10,299 nt of DNA from Hyphomicrobiales bacterium (GTDB taxonomy: Bacteria > Pseudomonadota > Alphaproteobacteria > Rhizobiales > Xanthobacteraceae). Positions 1-6,981 of the stretch are shown in pieces. The translations under genes and the position numbers were made by a program. Numbering within the stretch: position 1 is the first letter of the stretch; each line of letters opens with the position of its first letter. The notes beneath the pieces were generated by a model. The model was not told where the DNA came from. It ran no database searches and worked only from the letters and a program-made list of their open reading frames with translations. The DNA lies in assembly GCA_017304505.1 (NCBI GenBank), contig JAFKKQ010000074.1, positions 1-10,299 on the forward strand, given 5' to 3'.

Positions 1-887
1 CCGCTCGTTGTTTCACGCGCCCGCAGCTCAAGAACTTGGCCCAGAAGAACGAGCACGGTGATCACCGCGGCGGCCTCGAAGTAGACGGCTACCGCGCCGC
101 CACCAATCCGAAACGCTTGCGGAAAGACTTGTGGCGCGAGCGTCGCGACGACGCTGTAGACCCATGCGACCCCGGTCCCCATCGCGATCAGGGTGAACAT
201 GTTGAGGTTGCGATTGACCACGGATTTCCAGCCGCGGACAAAGAAAGGCCATCCACCCCAAAGCACGACGGGGGTGGCGAGTATCATCTGCAGCCAGTTT
301 GATGTGGTTTGGCTCATGTAGTGAGCCAGGCCGGTGAGATGGAAACCCATCTCCAAGGCGACGACGGGAAGCGTAAGCACCGTGCCGATCCAGAACCGCC
401 GCGTCATGTCGACGAGCTCCGGATTGGGTCCCGTCGCCGCTGTTGCGAGGACCGGCTCCAGCGCCATGCCACAGATCGGACATGACCCAGGTCCCACCTG
501 GCGAATCTGAGGGTGCATCGGACACGTGTAGATCGTGCCCTCTGGGAGCGATGCTTCCGTCGCAGACGCACCCCTTAAGTATTTCCTCGGCTCAGCCTTG
601 AACTTCGACAGACAGCCCGCAGAACAGAAATAATAAGTGCGTCCTTCGAAGCGATGTCGATGTGGCGTCGCGTGTGGGTCGACCAGCATGCCGCAGACCG
701 GGTCAAATACGCTCTCTGCTGCAGTTGCTTGGCCATGCTCATGGCTGCCGCTCGCAGTGTGCCTGATCGCTTCATCGTGATGATGTTCGTGTCCAGCTGC
801 GGGGGGAGACGCCCCTGCGGCATGGTGCTTTGCCGCGCAACAGCAACCGGCTTTCTTTTGTTCGGCATTGGCTGCTGTGGAGGCCAT
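1..887 (-). CDS. Heavy-metal (copper-type) P1B ATPase, N-terminal part, truncated by window edge
   Basis: The gene reads right to left from ATG 885-887 and stays open to base 1 (295 codons plus 2 bases). Seen: a leader with CCC at residues 15-17 and a His-rich stretch (about 20-51); a YHS domain (about 60-103, DPVCGM ... YYFCSAGC); a heavy-metal-binding domain (about 119-146, TCPMHP ... CPICGM); then four hydrophobic segments near 163-185, 197-217, 231-250 and 264-288, ending in GQVLELRAR, the lead into the actuator domain. The CPC metal site and the phosphorylated DKTGT lie outside the window. Family knowledge: this layout is typical of Cu(I)/Ag(I) exporting ATPases of the inner membrane (CopA-like). 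No GMxCxxC HMA domain is present. An AGGA (plus-strand 896-899) lies 8 bases before the ATG. It is divergent from csoR and shares its control region. Copper is inferred; the family is sure. Confidence 0.93.
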   Translation of the reverse strand, partial: MASTAANAEQKKAGCCCAAKHHAAGASPPAAGHEHHHDEAIRHTASGSHEHGQATAAESVFDPVCGMLVDPHATPHRHRFEGRTYYFCSAGCLSKFKAEPRKYLRGASATEASLPEGTIYTCPMHPQIRQVGPGSCPICGMALEPVLATAATGPNPELVDMTRRFWIGTVLTLPVVALEMGFHLTGLAHYMSQTTSNWLQMILATPVVLWGGWPFFVRGWKSVVNRNLNMFTLIAMGTGVAWVYSVVATLAPQVFPQAFRIGGGAVAVYFEAAAVITVLVLLGQVLELRARETTS

Positions 888-907
888 GTCAATTTTCCTG
901 TTCAGGG

Positions 908-913
908 ATTGTA
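908..913 (-). promoter_or_regulatory. Candidate -10 box of the P-type ATPase promoter
   Basis: On the minus strand this reads TACAAT, five of six to the -10 consensus, about 20 bases before the ATPase start codon. The -35 region falls at about 931-937 and is poor in sequence, overlapping the operator arm at 929-933. A start near 901 would leave a very short leader carrying the AGGA ribosome site. Confidence 0.4.
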
Positions 914-937
914 TCGGGTACCCGGTAGGGGTATATA
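909..937 (+). promoter_or_regulatory. Candidate csoR promoter spanning the operator
   Basis: TTGTAT (909-914) is followed after exactly 17 bases by TATATA (932-937). The match to the sigma-70 consensus is modest (3/6 and 4/6). The predicted transcription start falls at about 944, on the csoR ATG itself, so the mRNA would be leaderless. The operator at 919-933 sits between the two hexamers. Confidence 0.4.
919..933. promoter_or_regulatory. CsoR-type operator between divergent genes
   Basis: The inverted repeat TACCC-GGTAG-GGGTA has 5-base arms and a 5-base spacer. It matches the half-site and spacing of copper-responsive CsoR operators (the Bacillus subtilis site is similar, from memory). It lies in the 56-base gap between the P-type ATPase and the csoR-family gene. 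A single site here could block both promoters; de-repression would follow Cu(I) binding by the repressor. Binding is inferred. Confidence 0.7.
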
Positions 938-943
938 TCCGCC

Positions 944-1219
944 ATGCGGAAGGACATCAAGGCGGAAGCCATGAAGCGGCTGAACCGGATTGAAGGGCAG
1001 GTACGCGGCCTCCATAGGATGGTCGAAGAAGACCGATATTGCATCGATATCGTCACGCAGATCGCTGCAACGCGGGCAGCATTGCGTCGACTGGAGGAAC
1101 AGATATTGAAGGATCATGTCGGTCACTGCGTGGAACACGCGATTGCCTCGGGGAACAAAGCTGATCAACGACGCAAGATCGAAGAGTTGATGGCGGTCGT
1201 GAGCAGAGCCGATCGATAG
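944..1219 (+). CDS. csoR: CsoR/RcnR/FrmR-family metal-sensing repressor (CsoR-type)
   Basis: A 91-residue all-helical DUF156 repressor. Seen: the signature RLNRIEGQVRGLHRM (residues 12-26), then YC (C33), H58 and C62. The C-to-H spacing of 25 and H-to-C spacing of 4 equal those of the Cu(I) ligands Cys36, His61 and Cys65 of Mycobacterium tuberculosis CsoR, which favours copper over the FrmR (formaldehyde) or RcnR (nickel/cobalt) branches. Family role: the apo-tetramer binds DNA and Cu(I) releases it. It is first in the plus-strand run and divergent from the ATPase, with a matching operator just upstream, so autoregulation is likely. There is no Shine-Dalgarno before ATG 944, consistent with a leaderless mRNA. 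The next gene starts 13 bases after the stop. Confidence 0.9.
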   Translation: MRKDIKAEAMKRLNRIEGQVRGLHRMVEEDRYCIDIVTQIAATRAALRRLEEQILKDHVGHCVEHAIASGNKADQRRKIEELMAVVSRADR

Positions 1220-1232
1220 CGAGGAGCCGCGA

Positions 1233-1715
1233 ATGAGCCCCCTTACCTGCAGGTCAGTGTCATGGGCGCTTGTCGCCTTGGCCGTTGGCATGACGCGACG
1301 GAATGCCGAAGCCGCTCCGCGCATGACCGTGAACAAGGATCCGAACTGCGGTTGTTGCTCCGGCTGGGTCGAGCACGTGCGCGGCGCCGGCTTCGATACG
1401 CTTGTCAACGAGGTTAACGACCTGGCGCCTCTGAAATCCCGCCTCTCAATCCCTCCTTCCTTGGCTTCCTGTCACACCGCCCAGGTCGACGGCTATGTCA
1501 TCGAGGGGCATGTTCCTGCGTCTGCCATCCGGCGTCTTCTCTCGGAGCGACCCGAAGCCACGGGGCTCGCGGTTCCCGGCATGCCGGTCGGTTCTCCGGG
1601 CATGGAAGTGCCTGGCGGCCCAGAAGAGACCTACGACGTTTTCCTGTTCGGCCCAGCCGGACAGAAGGTCTACGCCAAGTACCAAGGGACTAAAGAGCTC
1701 AAGGTCCAGCATTGA
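1233..1715 (+). CDS. DUF411 (CopG-like) periplasmic metal-binding protein
   Basis: A 160-residue protein with a hydrophobic N-terminal export signal (about 9-19). Seen: NCGCCSGWVEHV (C39, C41, C42, H48), then SCHT (C80, H81), GYVIEGHVP (87-95, H93) and a Gly/Met/Pro stretch GMPVGSPGMEVPG (116-128). These are the hallmarks of DUF411. Family knowledge: DUF411 includes CopG, a periplasmic copper-resistance protein that binds a multi-copper cluster through conserved cysteines, with a thioredoxin-like fold. GAGGAG (1221-1226) lies 6 bases before the ATG, so this start is well supported. It follows csoR by 13 bases and is very likely cotranscribed. Proposed role: binding or redox handling of periplasmic copper. 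Family is sure; exact function is inferred. Confidence 0.9.
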   Translation: MSPLTCRSVSWALVALAVGMTRRNAEAAPRMTVNKDPNCGCCSGWVEHVRGAGFDTLVNEVNDLAPLKSRLSIPPSLASCHTAQVDGYVIEGHVPASAIRRLLSERPEATGLAVPGMPVGSPGMEVPGGPEETYDVFLFGPAGQKVYAKYQGTKELKVQH

Positions 1716-1759
1716 TTTACCGCAAACCAAGGAACTCCAGTTTCGGCCATAGTTTCGGA

Positions 1760-1765
1760 TATCAT
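1760..1765 (+). promoter_or_regulatory. Candidate -10 box before the Cys-rich gene
   Basis: TATCAT matches the -10 consensus at five of six positions and lies 7 bases before ATG 1773. No convincing -35 is found at 16-18 bases. A direct repeat TTTCGG (1741-1746 and 1753-1758, 12 bases apart, about one helical turn) lies just upstream and may be an activator site. This could be a second promoter for the efflux genes. Confidence 0.25.
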
Positions 1766-1772
1766 TAAAACC

Positions 1773-2201
1773 ATGCGCCTTAGGCACGGACTGGCATCAC
1801 TGATCTGGGCGGCGATCTTCGTAATCGCCGCGCAGTTTGTTGCTGATTCCGCCTTCGCGCATGCAGGACATTCCCGCAATCATGTCGGGGCGTCGCAATC
1901 CGCAATGGTTCACGCGACGCACAAGGGCACGTCCATATCGAAACTGCAGGTCACGGCGGAAAAAGCCGAGTTAACCGTTACCTCGTCGCCACGCGCCGAT
2001 GAGCCCGCACCAAGTCAAACCGGCGGATGCACCGGCGGTTGCTGCGGCAATGGCATCGGCTGCTGCGGAGCTGCTATCGCAGCGGCTTGCAGTTCGCTGC
2101 CAGACTTTCGCGACCCACAAGCACCGATCCCGCTTGTTTCCTATAGCAGCTCGGGAATTGATCCCGACGCGTTGAGACGACCACCCAGAACTCTCGCCTG
2201 A
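1773..2201 (+). CDS. Small secreted Cys/His-rich protein of unknown function
   Basis: A 142-residue protein I do not recognise as a named family. Seen: a clear signal peptide (1-30, ending DSAFAHA), a His-containing mature N-terminus (HAGHSRNH, 30-37), and a Gly/Cys patch at 85-106 with six cysteines (C86, C90, C91, C97, C98, C106). The tail is polar and ends in LRRPPRTLA. The Cys patch and export signal suggest periplasmic metal binding, by inference from context. There is no ribosome site close to ATG 1773; TATCAT (1760-1765) would place a transcript start at about 1772, so a leaderless mRNA is possible. The next ATG (1905) would lose the signal peptide. It lies 57 bases after the DUF411 gene and 73 before the RND adaptor, where a metal-RND cluster may carry an outer-membrane factor. 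Confidence 0.75.
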   Translation: MRLRHGLASLIWAAIFVIAAQFVADSAFAHAGHSRNHVGASQSAMVHATHKGTSISKLQVTAEKAELTVTSSPRADEPAPSQTGGCTGGCCGNGIGCCGAAIAAACSSLPDFRDPQAPIPLVSYSSSGIDPDALRRPPRTLA

Positions 2202-2206
2202 CGTTC

Positions 2207-2226
2207 GCTCGCGCCTTGGCGCGAGC
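2207..2226. other. Perfect inverted repeat (hairpin) in the gap before the RND adaptor gene
   Basis: GCTCGCGCC and GGCGCGAGC form a 9-bp perfect stem around TT (in practice 8 pairs with a 4-base loop). A second, shorter repeat CCGGC-ATTCC-GCCGG follows at 2232-2246. No T-run follows, so it is not a classical intrinsic terminator. It may stabilise the mRNA end or tune the ratio between the upstream genes and the efflux genes. Confidence 0.45.
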
Positions 2227-2274
2227 TGCCGCCGGCATTCCGCCGGGGCTTCACGCCGCTTGCGAGGTTCTGTC

Positions 2275-3819
2275 ATGCGATTCCGTCGTTCACTGCCGCT
2301 GATCACAACATTGGTCATGCTCCTGTTGCCAGCGCAACAATCGCTGGCTCACGAAGGTCACGACCACGACACGACTGCAAAGTCCGTCGCCGTCCCGGCG
2401 CTGCCGCGTGCAGAAGCGATATCCGAGTCGTTCGAGCTTGTAGCGGTCGCGCGCTCGGGCGAGGTCGTCATCTATCTCGACCGGTTCGCCACGAACGAGC
2501 CGGTGCCGGATGCAACTGTGGTGGTCGAGACCTCACAAGGCAGCGCGGAGGCAAAGCCCTTTGCCGATGGCACGTATCGCCTCGCCGCTCCGTGGGCCGC
2601 ATTTCCCGGACGCTATGATCTCATCGCTACAGTCACGCAGGGGACAAACGCGGATGTGCTCGCTTTCACCCGCGAGATTCCACAGGCGATGCAAACCTCG
2701 CCGCGGCGCGCGACCGCGGCGGCGTTGGTTGCTGCTGCCATCCTGCCGTTCCTTGCACTGGGCGCATTCGCGCATGAAGGCGAAGACCACGGCGCCCCAC
2801 AGGTTGCGCAGCCGGCCGGCACCAAAGACGTCGCGCAAGTGCTGGCGGACGGGTCCGTTTTCGTTCCGAAAAGCACGCAACGCATCCTCGCCATCCGCAC
2901 CATCGTTTCCGAGCCATCGGTCTACCGCCGGACCGTAGAACTCCCCGGCCGCATCATCCCCGACCCGAATGCGAGCGGGTTCGTACAGACGGTTGTTGGA
3001 GGCCGACTCTCTCCTCCCGAAGGAGGGTTTCCGCGGCTCGGCACGCGCGTGAAGAAAGGCGACATCCTCGCTTATGTAACTCCTCCGCTCCAGGCAATCG
3101 ACGTCTCGACGATGCGTCAGCAGCAGGGGGACTTGGACCAACAGATATCGATCGTCGAAAGGCGGCTCGCTCGCTACGAGACCCTGGCGCCGAGCGGTGC
3201 GGTGGCCCGTTCGCAGCTCGAGGACACGCGGCTTGAACTGCAAGGGCTGAGGGAGCGTCGGGCTTCTCTCGACAAGGTCAAGCGCGAGCCCGAAGCGCTG
3301 GTCGCGCCCGTGGACGGCATCGTCGCTGAGGGAACGCCGGTAGCGGGACAAGTCGTCCAAACGAACCAGGTCGTATTCCAGATCATCGACCCGGCGCGAT
3401 TATGGATTGAGGCATTGAGCTACGAATCCCTGCCGGCGCTGCAGAGCGCGGCCGCGCGCGTAGGAGACAAGGAATTCAAACTGGTCTTCCGGGGCGCCGG
3501 TTTTGCCGATCGGAATCAATCGATCCCTATCCACTTCGCGATTGAAGGTGACATCTCAGGCGTGCGGGTCGGCCAGTTCGTGACAGTGTTTGCGGACACC
3601 CCGGACGAGCAACGGGGCCTCGCGGTGCCGCGGACAAGCATTGTCCGCACCACAGCCGGTCAGGACAGCGTCTTTGAACACGTATCAGCCGAGCGGTTCG
3701 AGCAACGCATGGTTCGGGTCGAGCCGCTCGACGGCCAGCGCGTGTTGATCTCGCAAGGCCTTACTCCTGGAAAGCGCGTCGTCGTGCAAGGCGCCGAGTT
3801 GCTCGATCACATCCGTTAG
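2275..3819 (+). CDS. RND efflux periplasmic adaptor (HlyD/CusB/CzcB family) with extra N-terminal Ig-like domain
   Basis: 514 residues from ATG 2275, chosen over the in-frame TTG at 2260 because GAGG (2264-2267) is 7 bases upstream. Seen in order: signal peptide (1-25); HEGHDHD (26-32); a beta-rich Ig-like domain (about 48-136); a hydrophobic segment (about 147-165) ending in GAFAHEGEDHG (163-173), which looks like a second signal peptide; then adaptor parts: beta-barrel and lipoyl halves (about 240-270 and 345-375), a coiled-coil hairpin (about 277-340), and membrane-proximal beta domains to the end. Family role: bridges the inner-membrane pump and the outer-membrane channel and can pass metal to the pump. 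Typical adaptors of this family are about 350-450 residues. The pump gene starts 10 bases later. An internal start (ATG 2689) could make a 376-residue conventional form. Confidence 0.92.
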   Translation: MRFRRSLPLITTLVMLLLPAQQSLAHEGHDHDTTAKSVAVPALPRAEAISESFELVAVARSGEVVIYLDRFATNEPVPDATVVVETSQGSAEAKPFADGTYRLAAPWAAFPGRYDLIATVTQGTNADVLAFTREIPQAMQTSPRRATAAALVAAAILPFLALGAFAHEGEDHGAPQVAQPAGTKDVAQVLADGSVFVPKSTQRILAIRTIVSEPSVYRRTVELPGRIIPDPNASGFVQTVVGGRLSPPEGGFPRLGTRVKKGDILAYVTPPLQAIDVSTMRQQQGDLDQQISIVERRLARYETLAPSGAVARSQLEDTRLELQGLRERRASLDKVKREPEALVAPVDGIVAEGTPVAGQVVQTNQVVFQIIDPARLWIEALSYESLPALQSAAARVGDKEFKLVFRGAGFADRNQSIPIHFAIEGDISGVRVGQFVTVFADTPDEQRGLAVPRTSIVRTTAGQDSVFEHVSAERFEQRMVRVEPLDGQRVLISQGLTPGKRVVVQGAELLDHIR

Positions 3820-3829
3820 GGACGAATTC

Positions 3830-6800
3830 ATGTTTCGGTTTCTCGTCACCCATTCGCTCCGGAACAGGCTGTTCGTGCTCGCGGCGGCCGTCGCCCTCGT
3901 CGTCTACGGCTTGTTTACAGTCTCCAGGCTGCCGGTGGACGTTTTTCCCGACCTCAACAAGCCGACCGTCACGATCATGACGGAGGCGGAGGGCCTCGCG
4001 CCGCCCGAGGTGGAACAGCTCGTCACGTTCCCGATCGAGACGCAGATGAACGGGGTGCCCGGGGTCACGCGCGTGCGCTCGGTCTCGGGTGTCGGCCTCT
4101 CGATCGTCTACGTGGAGTTCGATTGGGGCACCGACGTCTTTCGCAACCGGCAGCAGATCGCCGAACGGCTTGCGCTGATACGGGACCAGCTGCCGCCGAA
4201 CACGACGCCGCAGATGGGGCCGATCAGCTCCATCATGGGACAGATTTTGCTCGTTGCAGTGACGAGCTCCGAAGCGACGCCGATGGAGGTCCGCGAAGCG
4301 GCCGACTTCGTGATCAGGCCGCGCCTCCTCACCATTCCGGGTGTCGCCCAGGTTATCCCCATGGGTGGCGAGGTCCGGCAGTACCGCGTCTCGCCGAACC
4401 CGCCGGCCTTGCGCGCCCTGAACGTGACTTATGAGCAGGTGGAAAAGGCTCTTGCTCAGTTCGGTACGAACGCGGGCGGCGGCTTCACCGACCAGTACGC
4501 GCGCGAATATCTGATCCGCAATATCGGGCGGACTACGAGCCTCGAAGACCTGCGCAACGTCGTGGTCGCACGCGTGAATGGGGGACCGATTTATCTCTGG
4601 CAGGTCGCGGGCGTCGAGTTTGCGCCAAAGGTCAGACGCGGCGACTCGGGCTACATGGGCTCGCCCGCGGTGATCGTGTCCGTCGAGAAGCAGCCGCATA
4701 TCGACACGGTGCGTTTGACCCGCGAGATCGAGCAGGCGCTGAAGGAAATCACCAACACGCTGCCCAAAGGCATCAAGGCCGACCAGATACTCTTCCGGCA
4801 AGCCAACTTCATCGAGACATCGATCCGCAATGTCGAGCGCGTGCTGCTCGAAGCTGCGCTGGTGGTCGCCCTCGTCCTGTTCGCCTTCCTGTTGAACTGG
4901 AGGACAACTGCGATCTCGCTCACCGCCATCCCGGTGTCGATCCTCACGACCGCCGTTGTGTTTCATCTGTTCGGGCTATCAATCAACACGATGACCTTGG
5001 GCGGTCTGGCGATCGCGATCGGCGAACTGGTCGACGATGCTGTGGTCGACGTCGAGAACATCTTTCGACGACTGCGCGAGAACCGGGAAGTCGGAGGCCC
5101 GCGGTCTGTAACCGAAGTTATCATCTCGGCCTCGCAGGAGGTCCGGTCGGGCATCGTCTACGCGACGCTGGTCATCATCCTCGTCTTCGTTCCTCTCTTC
5201 GCCTTGTCGGGCATCGAGGGACGCCTGTTCGCGCCTCTCGGCGAGGCGTACATTATCTCGATCCTTGCCAGCCTTTTGGTCTCCATCACGCTCACGCCGG
5301 TGATGGCCTATTACATGCTGCCTCGCCTCAAACGGCTGCAGCATGGCGACAGCGCGCTCGTGCGTGTCCTCAAGCGCTGGAACGCGAGCATCCTGGGTTG
5401 GGCTTTCCGCCACCGTCGGATGGTTTTCACATCCGTGGCGCTTGGAGTAATGGGGGCCGTTGCGGGCGCGATGCTGCTGCCACGAGCCTTCCTGCCTCCG
5501 TTCAATGAAGGCACCTTCACTATCAACATGCTCTTCAACCCGGGGATTTCGCTTGCGGAATCCAATCGGGTGGGACTGATTGCGGAACGGCTCATCCTCG
5601 AAGTGCCTGAGGTGAAGGTCGTCGGCCGCCGCACCGGGCGAGCCGAACTCGACGAGCACGCGGAGGGCGTCCACTCCTCGGAAATCGAGGTGGACCTTAA
5701 GAGCGGCAGCCGCTCCAAAGCAGATATCGTCGACGATCTTCGCAGTCGTCTCGCAGTCCTTCCGGTTACGACGAATATCGGTCAGCCGATCTCACATCGC
5801 CTCGATCACATGCTCTCGGGAGTTCGCGCCCAGATCGCATTGAAGGTGTTTGGCGATGACCTCGACACGCTGCGAACCACGGCCGAACGGCTCCGCCAGC
5901 GCCTAGCGACAATCCCGGGATTGGTCGACCTCCAGGTAGAGAAACAAGTCCGGATCCCGCAGCTTGAAATTCGCGTCGATTACCGGCGTGCCGGCCTTTA
6001 CGGCGTGCAGCCCGCCGCCGTGGTTGACCAGATCAGCAGGCTATCGAACGGCCGCGTGATTTCTCGCGTGGTCGACGGGTATCGCCGTTTCGATGTGACC
6101 ATGCGCTTGCCCGACCGGCTTCGGACGACGCAGAAGCTTGGCGATCTGCTCATCGAGACACCCGTTGGCTGGATACCCGCGCGGCAGATCGCCGATATCC
6201 GCGAAACGGAAGGGCCCAACCAGATCCTGCGCGAGAACGGGCGGCGGCGAGTCGTCGTGTTGGCGAATACGGATGGTCGGACTGACATGGCCAAGGTCGT
6301 CGCGGCAATCCGTCAGGAGCTTTCGTCAGGGAAACTCCCGGAAGGCTTCTTCACGCAGCTCGAAGGCACTTTTCAGGCGCAAGAGGAGGCAACTCGCATG
6401 ATTGGCGCGCTGGCGGTCCTGTCGCTGGGGATGATTTTCGCCATCCTTTACAGCCGGTATCGCTCCGCGGCACTGGCGCTAATTGTGATGGGCAATGTGC
6501 CGTTGGCGCTGATCGGCGCCGTAGTTGCGCTGTGGATCGCCGGTCAGCCGCTCTCGGTTGCCTCGATGATCGGGTTCATCACGCTCGCGGGCATCGCGGC
6601 GCGCAACGGCATCCTCAAGATCAGCCATTACATCAATCTGGCATTGCACGAAGGCGTGCCGTTTGGACGCGAGTTGATCGTCCGCGGTACTCTCGATCGC
6701 CTGACGCCGGTGTTGATGACCGCGCTGTCGGCGGGCTTTGCGCTGTTGCCGCTGCTGCTCGACGCCGCTTCTCCGGGCAAAGAGATCCTGCATCCCGTCG

Positions 6801-6961
6801 CCGTGACGATCTTCGGCGGCCTGATCAGCGCAACCTTGCTCGATGCCCTCCTGACGCCGCTGCTCTTCGAACGCTTCGGCGAAAAACCCCTCGGACGCCT
6901 CCTGCACGCGCAGCATCAGGGCGTGAGTGGCGCGCCCATGACACCCCGTGAAGCGTTCTGA
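3830..6961 (+). CDS. CusA/CzcA-family heavy-metal efflux RND pump
   Basis: A full-length 1043-residue inner-membrane proton/metal antiporter. Seen: TM1 (about 12-30), periplasmic porter domain with VFPDLNKPTVTI (38-49), TM2-TM6 (about 336-497), TM7 (529-549), second porter domain, TM8-TM12 (about 858-1012). TM4 carries AIGELVDDAVVDVEN (396-410); D402 aligns with the proton-relay aspartate of CusA (D405). Family knowledge: trimeric pumps that drive Cu/Ag or Zn/Co/Cd out with an adaptor and an outer-membrane channel. The substrate is not set by sequence alone. Copper is suggested by the csoR, DUF411 and ATPase context, but CusA's three methionines are not conserved in place. A TAGGGA site (3817-3822) overlaps the adaptor stop and lies 7 bases before ATG 3830. 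The last 30 residues form a polar cytoplasmic tail. Confidence 0.95.
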   Translation: MFRFLVTHSLRNRLFVLAAAVALVVYGLFTVSRLPVDVFPDLNKPTVTIMTEAEGLAPPEVEQLVTFPIETQMNGVPGVTRVRSVSGVGLSIVYVEFDWGTDVFRNRQQIAERLALIRDQLPPNTTPQMGPISSIMGQILLVAVTSSEATPMEVREAADFVIRPRLLTIPGVAQVIPMGGEVRQYRVSPNPPALRALNVTYEQVEKALAQFGTNAGGGFTDQYAREYLIRNIGRTTSLEDLRNVVVARVNGGPIYLWQVAGVEFAPKVRRGDSGYMGSPAVIVSVEKQPHIDTVRLTREIEQALKEITNTLPKGIKADQILFRQANFIETSIRNVERVLLEAALVVALVLFAFLLNWRTTAISLTAIPVSILTTAVVFHLFGLSINTMTLGGLAIAIGELVDDAVVDVENIFRRLRENREVGGPRSVTEVIISASQEVRSGIVYATLVIILVFVPLFALSGIEGRLFAPLGEAYIISILASLLVSITLTPVMAYYMLPRLKRLQHGDSALVRVLKRWNASILGWAFRHRRMVFTSVALGVMGAVAGAMLLPRAFLPPFNEGTFTINMLFNPGISLAESNRVGLIAERLILEVPEVKVVGRRTGRAELDEHAEGVHSSEIEVDLKSGSRSKADIVDDLRSRLAVLPVTTNIGQPISHRLDHMLSGVRAQIALKVFGDDLDTLRTTAERLRQRLATIPGLVDLQVEKQVRIPQLEIRVDYRRAGLYGVQPAAVVDQISRLSNGRVISRVVDGYRRFDVTMRLPDRLRTTQKLGDLLIETPVGWIPARQIADIRETEGPNQILRENGRRRVVVLANTDGRTDMAKVVAAIRQELSSGKLPEGFFTQLEGTFQAQEEATRMIGALAVLSLGMIFAILYSRYRSAALALIVMGNVPLALIGAVVALWIAGQPLSVASMIGFITLAGIAARNGILKISHYINLALHEGVPFGRELIVRGTLDRLTPVLMTALSAGFALLPLLLDAASPGKEILHPVAVTIFGGLISATLLDALLTPLLFERFGEKPLGRLLHAQHQGVSGAPMTPREAF

Positions 6962-6981
6962 AACAAATGAAGGAGGACTTA

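Noticed and set aside
2260..2274. TTG start 15 bases before the adaptor ATG
   Set aside because: The GAGG ribosome site lies between TTG 2260 and ATG 2275 and is correctly spaced only for the ATG.
2533..3360. Minus-strand open frame of 275 codons opposite the adaptor
   Set aside because: No recognisable motif or start signal; shadow of the adaptor gene.
3761..4966. Long (401-codon) minus-strand open frame opposite the RND pump
   Set aside because: Composition is Arg/Asp/His-heavy without any domain, as expected for an antisense shadow of a high-GC gene; the plus strand encodes a clear pump.
4979..5674. Minus-strand open frame of 231 codons opposite the pump
   Set aside because: Low-complexity charged product without any domain; shadow frame.
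6967..6981. ATG at 6967 as start of the small periplasmic protein
   Set aside because: The AGGAGG ribosome site lies downstream of it and 5 bases before ATG 6982; the shorter form also has a normal signal peptide.
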